Source of the DNA: Enoplolaimus lenunculus
Lineage: Eukaryota; Nematoda; Enoplea; Enoplida; Thoracostomopsidae
DNA: 64,000 bases
Reading direction: 5' to 3'
Assembly: GCA_030248215.1 (NCBI GenBank)
Contig: JASANG010002252.1
Span: 107,994 to 171,993, forward strand
In this document: positions 49,134-61,000 of the stretch, piece after piece
Numbering within the stretch: the stretch's first letter is position 1
Layout of the letters: the number at the start of each line of letters is the position of its first letter
The notes under the pieces: generated by a model
The model's database searches: none
The model's input: the letters and a program-made list of their open reading frames with translations, nothing else
Told to the model about the DNA's origin: nothing
Position numbers and translations under genes: made by a program

Positions 49134-49913
49134 TCACTTCGGTTCTAAATGCATTTTATTCAACTTCAAATATCCAACAGGAGCAAAAGCATCCGCTGAA
49201 TGTATCACCGTTTCTGCATCGTCAATCACAATCCGTCCTGCAGTGAACAGAGGGCAATCAAGCACGAGTGATTCAAATTCACCCCCTTCACCGCACTCAT
49301 TTAACCCATATTTCGCATTCATCTGAGTCATATGCGGCGCAATTTCTTCTAAAGTCAGACCCAAATGCACCACGGGATCTAATCCCATAGCGGCGACTTT
49401 AATGACAATCGCTTTAATATCTGCCGAAATCATTTCTTCCAACAATTCCTTTTGAGGTCGATGCCACAAGTACGCCAACACGTTGAGTCCCAGACGCTCG
49501 GCAACATTTTCAACTCTGACGCGTTGATAATCGGAAAATATCGCTCCAACTGAAATGGCGTCAATGAATTCACTAGCGATAACATCTTTCAGTAACGCTG
49601 TTAAATCTTCAACTTCGTCCCTGGATCCAGCAGAATCGGTGTCCATATCCGGTTCATATTGTTCTTTGAGTTTCAGCGGCGCGCCTTTGATCTCTCGACG
49701 GTACAGAGGCAAGCCTCCCATCGCTTTACTGTATAGCTCGATTGCATTTGCACCTACTGATTGATACATATACGAGTCGAGTTCGTCAACATCTGGTGGT
49801 GGATGTAAATTCGCAAGACAAACTAATTCGTGTCCATCGGCAAAACACTTCATCGCGTTGTAGCAACTATCTTTACCGCCGCTAACCAATGCGCATACGC
49901 GATATTTTTTCAT
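49134..49913 (-). CDS. DPH6: Diphthine--ammonia ligase, single exon
   Basis: This is a complete, intronless 259-residue protein, close to the usual ~265 of the family. DPH6 catalyses the last step of diphthamide synthesis, ATP-dependent amidation of diphthine on elongation factor 2 in the cytosol. The N-terminus VCALVSGGKDSCYNAMKC carries the ATP-pyrophosphatase P-loop SGGKDS (residues 11-16). Other family blocks are SVGAIFSDYQRVRVENV, LAYLWHRPQKELLEEMI and the C-terminal NECGEGGEFESLVLDCP with EGGEFE at 209-214. An inserted acidic stretch (MDTDSAGSRDEVED) lies in the middle. Lack of introns among intron-rich neighbours could mean an old retrocopy or simple intron loss; the frame is intact, so it is probably functional. 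Confidence 0.95.
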   Translation of the reverse strand: MKKYRVCALVSGGKDSCYNAMKCFADGHELVCLANLHPPPDVDELDSYMYQSVGANAIELYSKAMGGLPLYRREIKGAPLKLKEQYEPDMDTDSAGSRDEVEDLTALLKDVIASEFIDAISVGAIFSDYQRVRVENVAERLGLNVLAYLWHRPQKELLEEMISADIKAIVIKVAAMGLDPVVHLGLTLEEIAPHMTQMNAKYGLNECGEGGEFESLVLDCPLFTAGRIVIDDAETVIHSADAFAPVGYLKLNKMHLEPK

Positions 49914-50014
49914 TATGTACTGTATGAGTTATTACACGACCATAAAGTAGCAAAGAGCGAATCAAAATTAAGGCTACCCATAAGTAGATGAGGGCCGGAC
50001 CTTCCGAGGGAGTT

Positions 50015-50593
50015 ATACGCTTATATGCAAATTAGTTATTAGCTAACTATTTAATTATCGGTCCTGAAGGTTTATAAACAATTTATGCCGAATGCTCGCA
50101 CCGAAAAACTTTATAGTACTGAATTTGATTGCTTGCAACGCTAATGACCAGTGAAATAATTTAAAAAGTCGTAATTTAGGCTTAACTAATTAAGATATTA
50201 CGCAAATTAGCTATTAGCTAACTATGCAATTATCGGTTTTGGAGTTATATAAACTATTTAGAATTCTCGTACCAAAAACTCTTTCGTACTGAAATCAGAT
50301 TGCTTTTAATCCTAATGATTAGTAAAATAGAGCGAAAAGCCTTAATTTAGGGTTAACCAATTATGCAAGTTAGCTTGTAGCTAAAAACGGCTTCAACTTT
50401 TAAAACACTAATGCGAGATTAACACCACAGGATAATACGCTTTGAAGCAAAGAAGTTTATCAAAAGTGGCTTCAGCGGTTCTTGAGATTCTTTCGGACTG
50501 ACAGACGGACATCCACCTTTCGACCCCCAACTACAAAACAATAAACACTTCCCGAAACTCCGAACATCGCTTGGAGTATCGCTTAGCTCAATA
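50015..50593 (+). mobile_element. Tandem-unit element, copy 4 (left end missing)
   Basis: Two to three diverged units of the 8626-9433 type followed by CGGACTGACAGACGGACATC and GCTTAGCTCAATA. The left terminus is absent. About 100 bp upstream of the DPH6 start. Confidence 0.65.
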
Positions 50594-51132
50594 AATATAT
50601 AGTATATAAATAGTACCAAAAGTGTCACTATACACACAACGCGTGAGAAAATAAATTTTGATACATATACCATTAAAAAGTAATGTTGGATAAGAATAAA
50701 CATGCACCAACAACTAGTATGTGGGAATAAAACGTACAGGAGATCATAATTTTGCAAACCAATGGGAGCTGGATTCTAAGCGGGCCGGGCCGTGGCATGG
50801 GCCCAGACTTTGGGCCCGCGAGCCGAAATAAATCGAACTAGTGCGTCACCTCTTTTTGTCCCACGAACCCATGAAATAGAATAGACCGCTAGTTTGATAT
50901 TTAAGTAATATAATCAACATAAAAAGCTATCTTTCCATCTTAGCTACTAAAAACCCAACTAAACTAGGGGGCGAAAAAACTAGTCAATAAATCCGTCGGA
51001 ACGTGGCCAATTGTTCAAACCCGTTAACCGCTCAATAGCATTTAAACAGAGCCGTCATGGTTAGAGACACTCTCCAGCTCAGGCGGTTTCGCGGCGTATT
51101 CATATACGTATCTTGTAGTACCAAACTCACGG

Positions 51133-51266
51133 TATATAGAGCCATTGTAATGCAGTTTGCAATGGCTGCGTAGCTCAGTGGTTAGAGCAGCGGACTGGTA
51201 CTCCGTACGTCGTGGGTTCGAGCACCACTACATCAGCAGCAAAATTTTCGTGAAGGGCTCTATATA
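51133..51266 (+). pseudogene. tRNA-like sequence inside a small inverted repeat
   Basis: 51165-51240 resembles a tRNA: A-box TAGCTCAGTGGTTAGAGC, anticodon arm GCGGA-CTGGTAC-TCCGT (GGT in the loop, threonine-like), and a B-box-like GGGTTCGAGCA. Acceptor pairing fails, so it is unlikely to be a working tRNA. It is enclosed by TATATAGAGCC (51133-51143) and GGCTCTATATA (51256-51266), as if carried by a short MITE. Confidence 0.55.
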
Positions 51267-51419
51267 GTACTGCTTCTTAGAATTACCAATTCTTATAGCA
51301 GGGTCATGGTGACCCACTAGGTCTATTCCGGTTCGGAGAAAATTAGATTTTCGGCTGTGGCAGAATTTGTGTATGAAGTTCTGGTAGTTGTGGCAGCGAA
51401 ATTATTGGTATTTTGTATA

Positions 51420-51590
51420 ATGTATAGAACAGGGCAGTTACAGTAGAACAAGCATATTCCTAAGCCAAAGCCTAAGCGTAAGAATGAGATCATAGCTAAT
51501 CCTAAACAAAAAATTAGTCTAAAGCTTGCTTATTCTATTGCAGTACCGCAGAAAAACGTTCCGCCTCTGATCTTTACATCGACCGGTATT
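51420..51590 (-). mobile_element. GGCC-ended family MITE, worn copy
   Basis: GTATAGAACAGGGCAGTTAC at the left and CCGCCTCTGATCTTTACATC at the right. Degenerate CCTAAG units and AAAAATTAGTCTAAAGCTT in between, as in 42226-42449. Confidence 0.6.
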
Positions 51591-51754
51591 TTTATATAAG
51601 TTCTTTCTAACGGACATGAGTTTGTTAATAACATCAACAGATTTTACCCGGGTATCCTTTTCCATTTCCGGTAACAATCGGTGCCAATTTCCGTTTCAAA
51701 AATTTCGGTCATTACGTTATTTTTATGCTCATAATTGGTTATAAATAACGTATA

Positions 51755-52177
51755 TTATAGTGACCCGAATTAGATGTGGACTGATATTTATTTGGCCTCA
51801 CCAGAGAGAACCACTCTGTTATTCGGCTACGGACTGTTATTTATTTTTAACCCGCCCTCCGTTGCCCTTCATTACTATTATATATCGGTATTGCAATTAT
51901 CCATTGAATTAAACGTTTGTCTTGTATCAAAAGCTTGAGGGATGATGCAAGGTTATACTTAAGAATGTACTTACTGTCACAACTTAAGTATGCTTTAAAG
52001 ATTTGAACTCAAATTTATTTGGTCCTGGAGTCATTTATGCACCTGAATTAGGGATAATTGACATAATTATGGATTTTAATTAGGGTTCAGAGACTATCCG
52101 CTTACGGACACTTATTAGGGACACGGACTCGTATTGATTAGGACTCAAAATGGGGATCCTTTTATTCGGGTACCTAC
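51755..52177 (+). mobile_element. CTGTAGTGACCCG MITE, diverged copy
   Basis: Starts ATAGTGACCCGAATTAGATG, ends TTATTCGGGTACCTACA. The interior follows the family without the nested insertion, confirming the empty site of 45661-45926. Confidence 0.65.
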
Positions 52178-53065
52178 AACTGTCGACATTCCTCGTTTAT
52201 TGAACACAAACACCAACGCATTAAGGAATGCTAATAATTTGTCGAAATCACTATATTATATTATAGGCCCATGTTACACTCAGGAGTACACACCACAAAT
52301 ATAATTAGGACAGTGGGGACAGTCTAGACAGCGTGACAATTGGAACAATGAGATAACCTGTATCTTAACATGGGCCATATTATATACATCTTTGGGGAAA
52401 CGAATTTTTTCAGAGCATATTAATTCAAAAACTCGTCCAAAATGATCACAAACAAAACAAGATAGTTTCACATATTCTTCATCTTTCTTTTGTAGGATAG
52501 AACATTTGTCACATTTTACGCAGCCCCAAACCAAAATTGTGAACCATGCGCTCTATAAAAGGATCGCGAACAAAATCGAAGTAAACAAAACTTTAATATA
52601 TATAAGTACTAACTATTAATAGCAGTAAACACAATGTATAACAGTGGAACAAAATATGACGCGTTTGAGTTGCGCCAAATAATTGTCAGTACAATATGTT
52701 TTGTTTTTGTTCGACCTCACGCTAATTTTAAGGGATACTATCTAAATAAATTTTGCATTGCCAACGCAAATGTTCAGCCTAACTTGTGTTACGTATATAC
52801 ATCTATTCAATACCTTCATAATGCATAAAATGAACCAACTCAGCTTGCACTCAGCGTAATTCCTGCACACACCGCAAACCACTGCTAAAGATTTTTGACT
52901 ATAATGATTTTCTGTTAAGCTTAAATAAAAATATAAGCAAAAACATGGTATACCACATGCAAAACGGGAAACATTTGAGATACCTAAAACGAAACGCTAG
53001 TATACACCATTCAAATATTTCTAAGCTCAAAACTCGTTAAACCAGAAAACACCCACCCATTTGCT

Positions 53066-54040
53066 CTAACTCTTGGACTTATACTGCACTTTATTTGCTA
53101 AAAACCAAAGAACAGCGGCCATAAATCCAGACGGTTTCGGAATGTTTTCATCATATAAAATATCAATAAGCTCGGAAACAGGTACGTATACAACTTCAAT
53201 AAGCTCCCCTTCGCTGGGATTACCACCGCCATGTGACACCTTAATGGAATCATCAACTTCAGCGTAGAAAAGCACTGATCGTGCACCACACGTCCCAACT
53301 GATCGAAGAGTTGTGATGCGTTGTATCTTTTTTGAATCCAGCTGATACCCACATTCTTCAAGAACTTCTCGACATGCAATTGCTTCATCGCTCCAATTTG
53401 GAGTGTCCACAATACCAGCACATAGTTCGTACGTGTACCCAGTGGGATAAGGAGGATATTTATTGGTATCTACGCGAAGCGATTGTTCATTACTTCCAGC
53501 ATCACCTAATCGATCCAATAGTTGCTGTCGAACATCGCAACCATTATCGCGTACACATGACTCAGCTGTCACCGCATTTCGTGGACATTTCATTGCTTCA
53601 TTTTCGCCGTTTTCGCAACCGGAAACAGTCGTTCGTGCTTTTTTCGATAATGGTTCCGCATCAACCATTGCAAACGCTTCCGGCGGAAGACTGTTAAAAT
53701 ATACTGCAGGTCTAAACTGTCTGACGAATATTGCACAATTGCGAGTTGTATGGTACAAAAATATAGCAACATTATCGTGTTCTTGCACCATGTCCCACGA
53801 ACGCGGCCGCCCATTGTGTGTAAAATGCATTCGCCAAGGTACCATATAACGTGAAGATTTAACGCGCTCAACATGCACGTCGGTGACTATTTCAGATGCT
53901 ACGCAATGTGGCGGTTCATTAGGCTTCGAATTACAGTTACATTCGTGTCCAGACATTATCAACTTTAACGCAATACAATGGTCGCTGAAAAACAGAGCAT
54001 TAATTTTCATATTATGTAAATGACTACGCGCAGGACACAA
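53066..54040 (-). CDS. NUDT14: Nudix hydrolase, NUDT14-like UDP-sugar diphosphatase
   Basis: A 324-codon open frame without introns. NUDT14-type enzymes hydrolyse UDP-glucose to UMP and glucose-1-phosphate in the cytosol. Conserved parts: RSWDMVQEHDNVAIFLYHTT, FVRQFRPAVY, YELCAGIVD, the Nudix helix CREVLEECGYQL (residues 223-234), GELIEVVYVPVSEL and a C-terminal AAVLWFLANKV. Between FVRQFRPAVY and the YELCAG block there is a much longer Ser/Asn/Cys-rich linker than in the human protein, which may be disordered. The start is uncertain: the frame opens at 54040, but Met29 (53956, MSGHECNC) is an equally good start, and an upstream exon cannot be excluded. Confidence 0.9.
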   Translation of the reverse strand: MCPARSHLHNMKINALFFSDHCIALKLIMSGHECNCNSKPNEPPHCVASEIVTDVHVERVKSSRYMVPWRMHFTHNGRPRSWDMVQEHDNVAIFLYHTTRNCAIFVRQFRPAVYFNSLPPEAFAMVDAEPLSKKARTTVSGCENGENEAMKCPRNAVTAESCVRDNGCDVRQQLLDRLGDAGSNEQSLRVDTNKYPPYPTGYTYELCAGIVDTPNWSDEAIACREVLEECGYQLDSKKIQRITTLRSVGTCGARSVLFYAEVDDSIKVSHGGGNPSEGELIEVVYVPVSELIDILYDENIPKPSGFMAAVLWFLANKVQYKSKS

Positions 54041-54802
54041 ATGAAGACGAAAAATACCAAAACCGCCGCAGCCAAAGACAAAATACTGTAACGCAAGTAT
54101 GGGAATCTTAAGTTTAGTAATAAGTTTGTAATATCCGGAAAAGGTTTTAGTTCAAGCAACGTTTCCCAAAAAATACAAACAAGATCGCTGAACTGTGCAA
54201 CTTGAACTGTACAAGTAGCATGATCGAAAATTAATGGTCAGGAGCTGAAAAATACCACAATCGGAGGTCGATTCAATTTACAGCAGGCGGAGGTGAAGTA
54301 AAACATAAGCAGTAAAAATTATGCTGAATTCGCTAACTTTACAAACAAATTATGCAGTCAAAAATTAGTTTTTGCGCTTCTTTCGGTGCCTCAAAGTTTA
54401 CAGCGTCGCTGATCGACATCAGGATTGTTGAGAATTCCATCGGAGACGGGTTCGATTTTCTGCACATCAAGACGTTGAATTCTAGCTTTCAAAATTAGGA
54501 ACTTCAGGTAAAATTTATTTACTGGAGCCGGAGATATTACTTGTCTACGTTTTCAAGAATGTTTACCTCAATCTGAACCCAGCATCAATTCGTAAGAATA
54601 TTAAGATGGGTCGCTGTCGCTCGCTCCTGAAGCTGTCTACTACACAATCTTGATAAATTCTAATAAAGTTTACAAGGCTGCGTTTTTCGCACAATATGAA
54701 AACCGCTTAGTGCAAGGTGCTTAGGCGCGGTAACGGCAATCTTTTTAGACCAATTTTAAATTATGGGGGAGAGGGAGCTTCAGAGAGGCCGCAGCGCTTA
54801 TG

Positions 54803-54920
54803 GCCCATGTAAAGATCAGGGGCGGAAAGATTTTGTGGGACTAGAATAGAGTACGCTGAAGCTTGAGACTATTTTTTGCTTGGCTTAGGCGTAGCCTTTG
54901 GCTTAGGAATATGGTATAGT
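54803..54920 (+). mobile_element. GGCCCATG MITE, left half only
   Basis: GGCCCATGTAAAGATCAGGG followed by AGCTTGAGACTATTTTTTGC and two TTAGGC-like units. The right end is lost. Confidence 0.6.
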
Positions 54921-57592
54921 ACGATCATACGCACAGATAACTTGCTGATCATCGACAGCAAGTAACCAACTAAGTGAGGTGTTGTATTTTTAAACAAGCG
55001 CCATATATAGATTTCCATCCGTTAATATCCTACGGTCCAATGCGCTCAAAATGCTGATTACGATAACATTTATTATGACAAGACGAATTCACCTGACTAT
55101 AGTGAGTGCACCACAGACGTATGCTAATAGAGGACCTGCAGGATTTAAATACGGATATTTTGGCTAAGTAAAGGTAGCTAATTCTAGGGTTTATAACTAA
55201 TATTCTGCGATACGTGCTGTCTCGGTTGAACACTAGTCTCGGATAACATCTAATTCGAGCCCACGGACAAGCTACATCAGCCCTTATTACTTTTAATGGA
55301 ACCCCACTTTTAATAAAGATCCGTGTTTTGGTTGTTAAATAACTAAAAGTAATATTCGTCGAAGTCTTCAGGAACTACTCTAGTTTTTGTGTAATATTGA
55401 AACATAATGCTGATTTGGCTCCTAATAACCTCCCCTGAATTTCAATTGCAGTGGCTTAAATCAGACGGAGACAAACGAAAACGACTCAAATTAAGAATGC
55501 TAACGCAAGTATTTGTCTTCTAAACCGAATACCCAGAACTATCGAAGCAGTTGCATAGTAAATAACGATTTTTAAAATTGTTTTACTCTCATAACAATCA
55601 TCTTATGAGTCAGAGTACTTCCTTCAGAGCAACAATTGAAAACAAGTGGTTAAGGAACTGAAATAAAAACTCAAAATCGAGCTTCACACATCACAAATAG
55701 AATATATGTGGCTACGGTAGAATTTTTGCCAGAGGTTCTGGCACTTTCGGTAGCAAAATTTTACAAAATTTAAATATTGGCTAAAATTAATTAAATATCA
55801 TTTGTACTACTAAGTACTTAATTTAGCCTCACCTCCGTCTCCGGCAGGTTTCGCTGACCTCCGGCTCCGGTATTTTACACCTCCAGTTGCACCCTACCGG
55901 AAAAATATCCGGCAAGAATTACCACATACCCCGATATGAAAAAATAACCGATGCCCATCACTAACCCTGATATACATATGATTGATAACAACTAACACGT
56001 CACACTGATATACCCAGCTCGAAAAAAACGCGATAACTGAGAAGTTTACTGTTCAAACACCTGCTATACATTAGTGGATAAATAGACCAATGAAAAAGTG
56101 TTAAGAAGACTGAAAAACATTCAACTTCATTGGAGTGGTGTGCCATATGTTGTGCATGAAACTGCATAAAATCTAAACAGCCACTTGTAAGCAGTACTTA
56201 TTTTAGAACTCGTTCGGGGTTTACAATATGAAAACTGGGAGTGCTATGGTTATATTTTGTCGTACAGTGAATTGTAACTATGTAATTCTTCCGATTTCCA
56301 ATTGCACCTGTTATAATAGTCTACACAGATCTTGTAAGCTTTTCCGCCTGATCTAAAATTAAGGCTTTCGGAAATCTAAATCTAGGCTTGTGAGGTCTAG
56401 GCTTGTATTCGAAGGTAGACAAGTGTATATACAAGAGCCGTGCTGCCTGTCAACATAAACAGACCTGACCTAATTAACTGAATGACTTTTTGTCCGTTTT
56501 ATGAACGCCCAGTCATACTGTTGTTCTACTATTATACCGTCCCAAATGTACGCAGCTTGTAGCATCAACTGTTGCTCTGCAATATACACTTCGTGCAAGT
56601 ATATAAAACGGGGCGTTCGTGAAAAATGTAAAACACGTCGACTATTCGTGGAGCAAATTTCACTTTTAAAAAGTTTAAAACATCAAAGAATGTGCCTGCA
56701 TGGAAAGATTATTTACAAAAAATCACACATCGTGTACAAATACCTTAAACTCACAATGTAAAAACACACACAGCACAATTTTATGTTGTACTTTGTTGAC
56801 ACAAGAAATTGATAGAAACAAAAACACAGAAAAATATATTTTTAGTGCATACACAATGTGTATGTATCAGGCTGTCAACAGGTTCTAGCAATTTTGGTAG
56901 TGCATATTCTTCGCTTTTCTGTAAGTTTTATCGTTCAGTGACTTTGTGTTGGCAAGTTTCGTACAACTTTCTAAGTTTTAATGACCCTGATTTTTCATTA
57001 CAAAATTATTATAAAATGTGTTTTGTATTTTTGGTAACGGATTACAAATTGACGTTAAAATAAGCATATCCAACATTATTTAAAAAACCTTAATTGGATT
57101 CATCCCCGGGCTCCAATTTCGGCTCCGCAAAACATCGCCGACCTCCTGGTTCGGTCTTTTCACATCCCTCACACAGCTTAGACGCGTTTAAAATTGCAGT
57201 TAAAGACGCGGTTCAAATCGCCACTCCGACATAATTAAAATCGCGACTAGGAAAAATAAAATGAGTCTAAAGTTGAGTTATTAATTCAATTTCTGCAGGT
57301 AAAGCCAAGAGTTCCGTTGTGGACACACTGCTGCAGTAGCGAAATAACCTAATGGCATAGCCAATATAAAAATGCGTAACGAACCAGATACTAAATAACC
57401 TGAACTCTGTGTAACTTGCAGTATTAAGCAACATCTGAATGGTAAATACATAACAAAATCAACAAGGTATAAAAAGTTGAAGTAAACTCTCCAATCGTTA
57501 TTCTGACTTAGTTCAGATTAACTCAGCGTCAGGAACTCGCGCCTAAAATTGTCGTGTCCAGCAGCTAAACAATATTTTTAGTTAATTCCAAA

Positions 57593-58003
57593 TAGGGATG
57601 GACCAATTAGCCGGCATCGGTAATAATCGTACTTTTCTTGTCGTGAGTATCGGCATCGGCTCCGCAAAATTGTCAATTCTTTGCCGATACTTTTTGCACA
57701 TAACAAAAAGTTGGAATACTATCAATTTCACTTGTTGGAGTATATCAATGTGTCTGTTCTGATCAAGGAAACTGTTATCTCTCTTGCGTTTGTTTAAAAA
57801 ATTAATTGAAATGAACCGTTCTCATAAAAGTATAATCGTTTATGGGGTTAGATTATCAGTCTTCGCACAATAATGTAATGTTGCATCCTATTTGTTCTAT
57901 AGGCATGTTGTACTAAAATTGAAATCGGTATCGGCATCTACATATTTTCAAAATAAGAATCGGCATTAGTATCGGCAAAAATTTTGGTAGCGACACATCC
58001 CTA
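57593..58003. mobile_element. TAGGGATG-ended element of CCGATGCCGATA motifs
   Basis: Ends TAGGGATGGACCAATTAG and GGTAGCGACACATCCCTA are inverted, consistent with TA flanks. The interior is full of CGGCATCGG/CCGATAC variants near both ends. Same family as 20845-22247 and fragments near 15780-15890 and 62850-62895. Confidence 0.65.
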
Positions 58004-58083
58004 ATAAATTCCAAACCACTGATGTTTCCGCACCATTAAAATATATAATTAAACATATTTTATGCAAAAATCGAGATTCTAGT

Positions 58084-61000
58084 TTAGCACTGTACCGCAA
58101 CTGACAATTGTTTGACCGGGGAATGCGGCTCAAACTCGACAAAATTGACGTTTTCACAAGAGCGTCGTCGCGCGCTCCGAGCTGAAAAGGAATATTATTA
58201 AAATCTATAATAGTGCAGAACATTAAGCGCTGTTACTTAATACTGCATATAGCTTTTGCGTAGCATATAATTTCGGCAAAATTTGGCTAAATTCAATTAT
58301 ATATAATGCAACTTCATTACAGTAAAAAGGCTTAAGATTGCAAAAAACGTGTGTCAGTACAGCGGCAAACCGCTACTACAGATGCTTAAACTAATATCGG
58401 TCACGAGTAAAATAGCTCAATGAAAGTTTATAAATTACTCTACAGCCACCAGTGTTGCATTAATGTGCCGCTGACAATAATCTTGTCAACAGTGCCACAA
58501 AAATTTTCAGACCAGAGCTGCCACAAAATCGTTTGAAACTGAACTCGGCACAGCCATTTTCGATAAAAATAGCGGTACCGTTGACAGAATTATGGTGGAC
58601 GGCGTATATCTATTTCAGTCAATGTCGGCACTTACCTAGTCGGATACGAAACACGTTTGCATCATCAGTCCGCAGATCAAACGTTCGCTGCTCATTCGCG
58701 TTCGCCGCCGCCATTGCTTGTTTCGCTTCGTTCAGAATTTTTGTTATCAACTGCCGGTTTCGTTTCAATAAATACACTCGAAAGCCAGCACATTCGTCTT
58801 GAATTGTCCATGATTGCATGTATCCGTGTACGTCATTGTCGTCGTCCTGGGCAGAAGAACCACGCGTAAGATCGCCAGCTACATGCCAGTGTTCTGCAAC
58901 TGTTGACACATTCGACTCAAAGTAGTTTTTCTGAAAGACAACATACCTATGTAGCTAATGATGCTGAAATACGCACATAGAATTACGTTTCGGGGTGCCT
59001 ACCTGTTGTAGTAGTGACGAGAATTAGGTGTCATACTGGCAGACAATAGTGTAAAATTAACTCAAAAATAAACCTTTCGGGCTGAGCGCAATACACCTTA
59101 ACCTATTCATACCTCTATGCACTAATGAAAATCACCGCTAAAATTAAGGATGACACCAGTAGGCAGGTATGTCGAGGCATGCACAGCCTAAAATTTATTC
59201 GCGGAATTTACAACCAAGTGTAAAAATTAGCTGATTCAGAGTATCGTAATTCGCGAAATCTCATTAGAAAAACGTGTTGATTATGGTACTAGATGTAAAA
59301 TCAGCGCATATCGTTTGATAAACTTGAATACAAATGTTGCGTAAATATCGAATCTTGTAGCAACATTTAGCCAGCCTGGAATTTTAGCAGACCACAGAAA
59401 CAATAAAAGTTGAAGCAACAAAGTAAACGTCAAGATTTGGCTGCTGAAATGCCATTGTTTGACTAGGGTACTTTATGAGTAAACAGAGTTCAAACTAAGC
59501 TATCAACTTTGTATTATAATCTAATATAATGTCTCATTAATTGAATGGTAAGGAATATATGAATGAAACTGAGGGCGTTTGAAAAAATCTTGAAAATACA
59601 CACCTGAGACATCAATAATAGCTGGTTCACTACGTGATTTGCGCTTATACAACGTGAATATAACATGATTTTGGCTTAGATAGAACAGTACTTAGCAACA
59701 AACCTGAAGAGGCATCGTTTGAGGACCCGTTTACGGTAACCGCGGGAAAGGAGCGGCCAATGTTAGAGCGTACTGGATTTGTTTTAGAGCACTTAATTAA
59801 CAATCTTATCATCTTTGTCAAAGTCTGGCTACCACAGAAACAAAGCTGTTTTCTGCTCATAAATCACTGCAAGATCATTTTGATACTTGAATCAAAAAGG
59901 CGAAACGTAGTTAAATTATATACTCAACCTAACAAACACCCTCAACGCTAGTACTGAGCTTGAACCCCCAATGCGACGTTAATACCCCAGCATTATCAAA
60001 ATCGGTTCAGTGGTTCCCGATATTCTTTTCGGACGTACGCACATGTACCTTTCGACACCCGAGTACAAACATAAAACAATTCGCGAAATTCCTAACTTCG
60101 TTCGAGTTTCGCTTCGCTTAATATTGTCTTGTTACAGTTGTACAAGATTCTCAGTTTGCATAGCAGTACGCTCGGAGTTTCGCTTCGCTCAACGATATTA
60201 TCTTGCTAGTGGTACAAGAACCTCAGTTTGCATAGCAGTAATTACACTGTCCTTAAAACACCACGGTGGTCCGTTTTATTGAAACATACTCCAGCTTTAG
60301 TCAGCAAGTCCGAAAAACCTTGCGGAGACAACATTGTGCGATCAAGTGGCTTGACAAAACATCGCCGTCCAACTTTATCAACAATTGCAGTGACTTTCTT
60401 AAACAAAACATGCCAATAAACGTATTATGAAGCTACACTTGCTTTTCTTCGACTTGGAAAACAAAACAATACAACTTTTGCACTGCAATTCGTTTGAGCA
60501 AACCACACATACAACGGACTCGCTCCCTTCACACTCTATGGAACTAATCCGTGAATCACAAAGTCAATCAACGACATCACTTCGTAAACCGCAATATACA
60601 CGAGTCAGAATCGTTCAATCAAAGCAGATCTCATTTGCATTTTATTGATGCAGCTGTTTCCATCCTTTGCTTCGACCTGGCATTCAGCTTTGAGCTTACT
60701 TACCTGTTTAAAATCATGAATGAATACAGCAGGTCGATTGCTGCCAATTCTTGGAACATCCAGCCGTGCAAATCCTTCTCCTGGATTGAGGGTGACGCGT
60801 TGTATAAGTCGACGTGTAACTGGCCCTTGATCAGAGGTTCGGTACCATCCTAAATATCCCTTGCTATCATCATCTTGATGAATAGCCATTGTTTCGTCAA
60901 GCATATCTGCGCCGCAAAAACCGTAGACAACGTGCTTAAATAATAAACAAAACAAACTGACATAAGGTTCCAATCAAACATATGCATCCAAAGGTTTCTT

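Larger units (their letters stand above)
49914..53065. other. Interval between DPH6 and NUDT14
   Basis: Repeats are listed separately. Sequence 50600-51130 and 52190-53065 shows no coding or RNA signal I can support. Some of 52260-52340 (CAGGAGTACA, ATATAATTAGGACAG) resembles 3075-3120. Confidence 0.5.
54041..58083. other. Interval between NUDT14 and the ITM2-like gene
   Basis: Holds the half-MITE at 54803, a diverged repeat pair member (55333-55450), a CCGGCTCCGG block ending AGTTGCACCCT (55840-55910) and the element at 57593-58003. ORFs at 56501-57063 are AT-rich and unrecognised. No other coding signal. Confidence 0.5.

Noticed and set aside
51165..51240. Functional tRNA-Thr gene
   Set aside because: The anticodon and D arms look right, but the acceptor stem does not pair and the T stem has a mismatch. 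It is more likely a tRNA-derived repeat.
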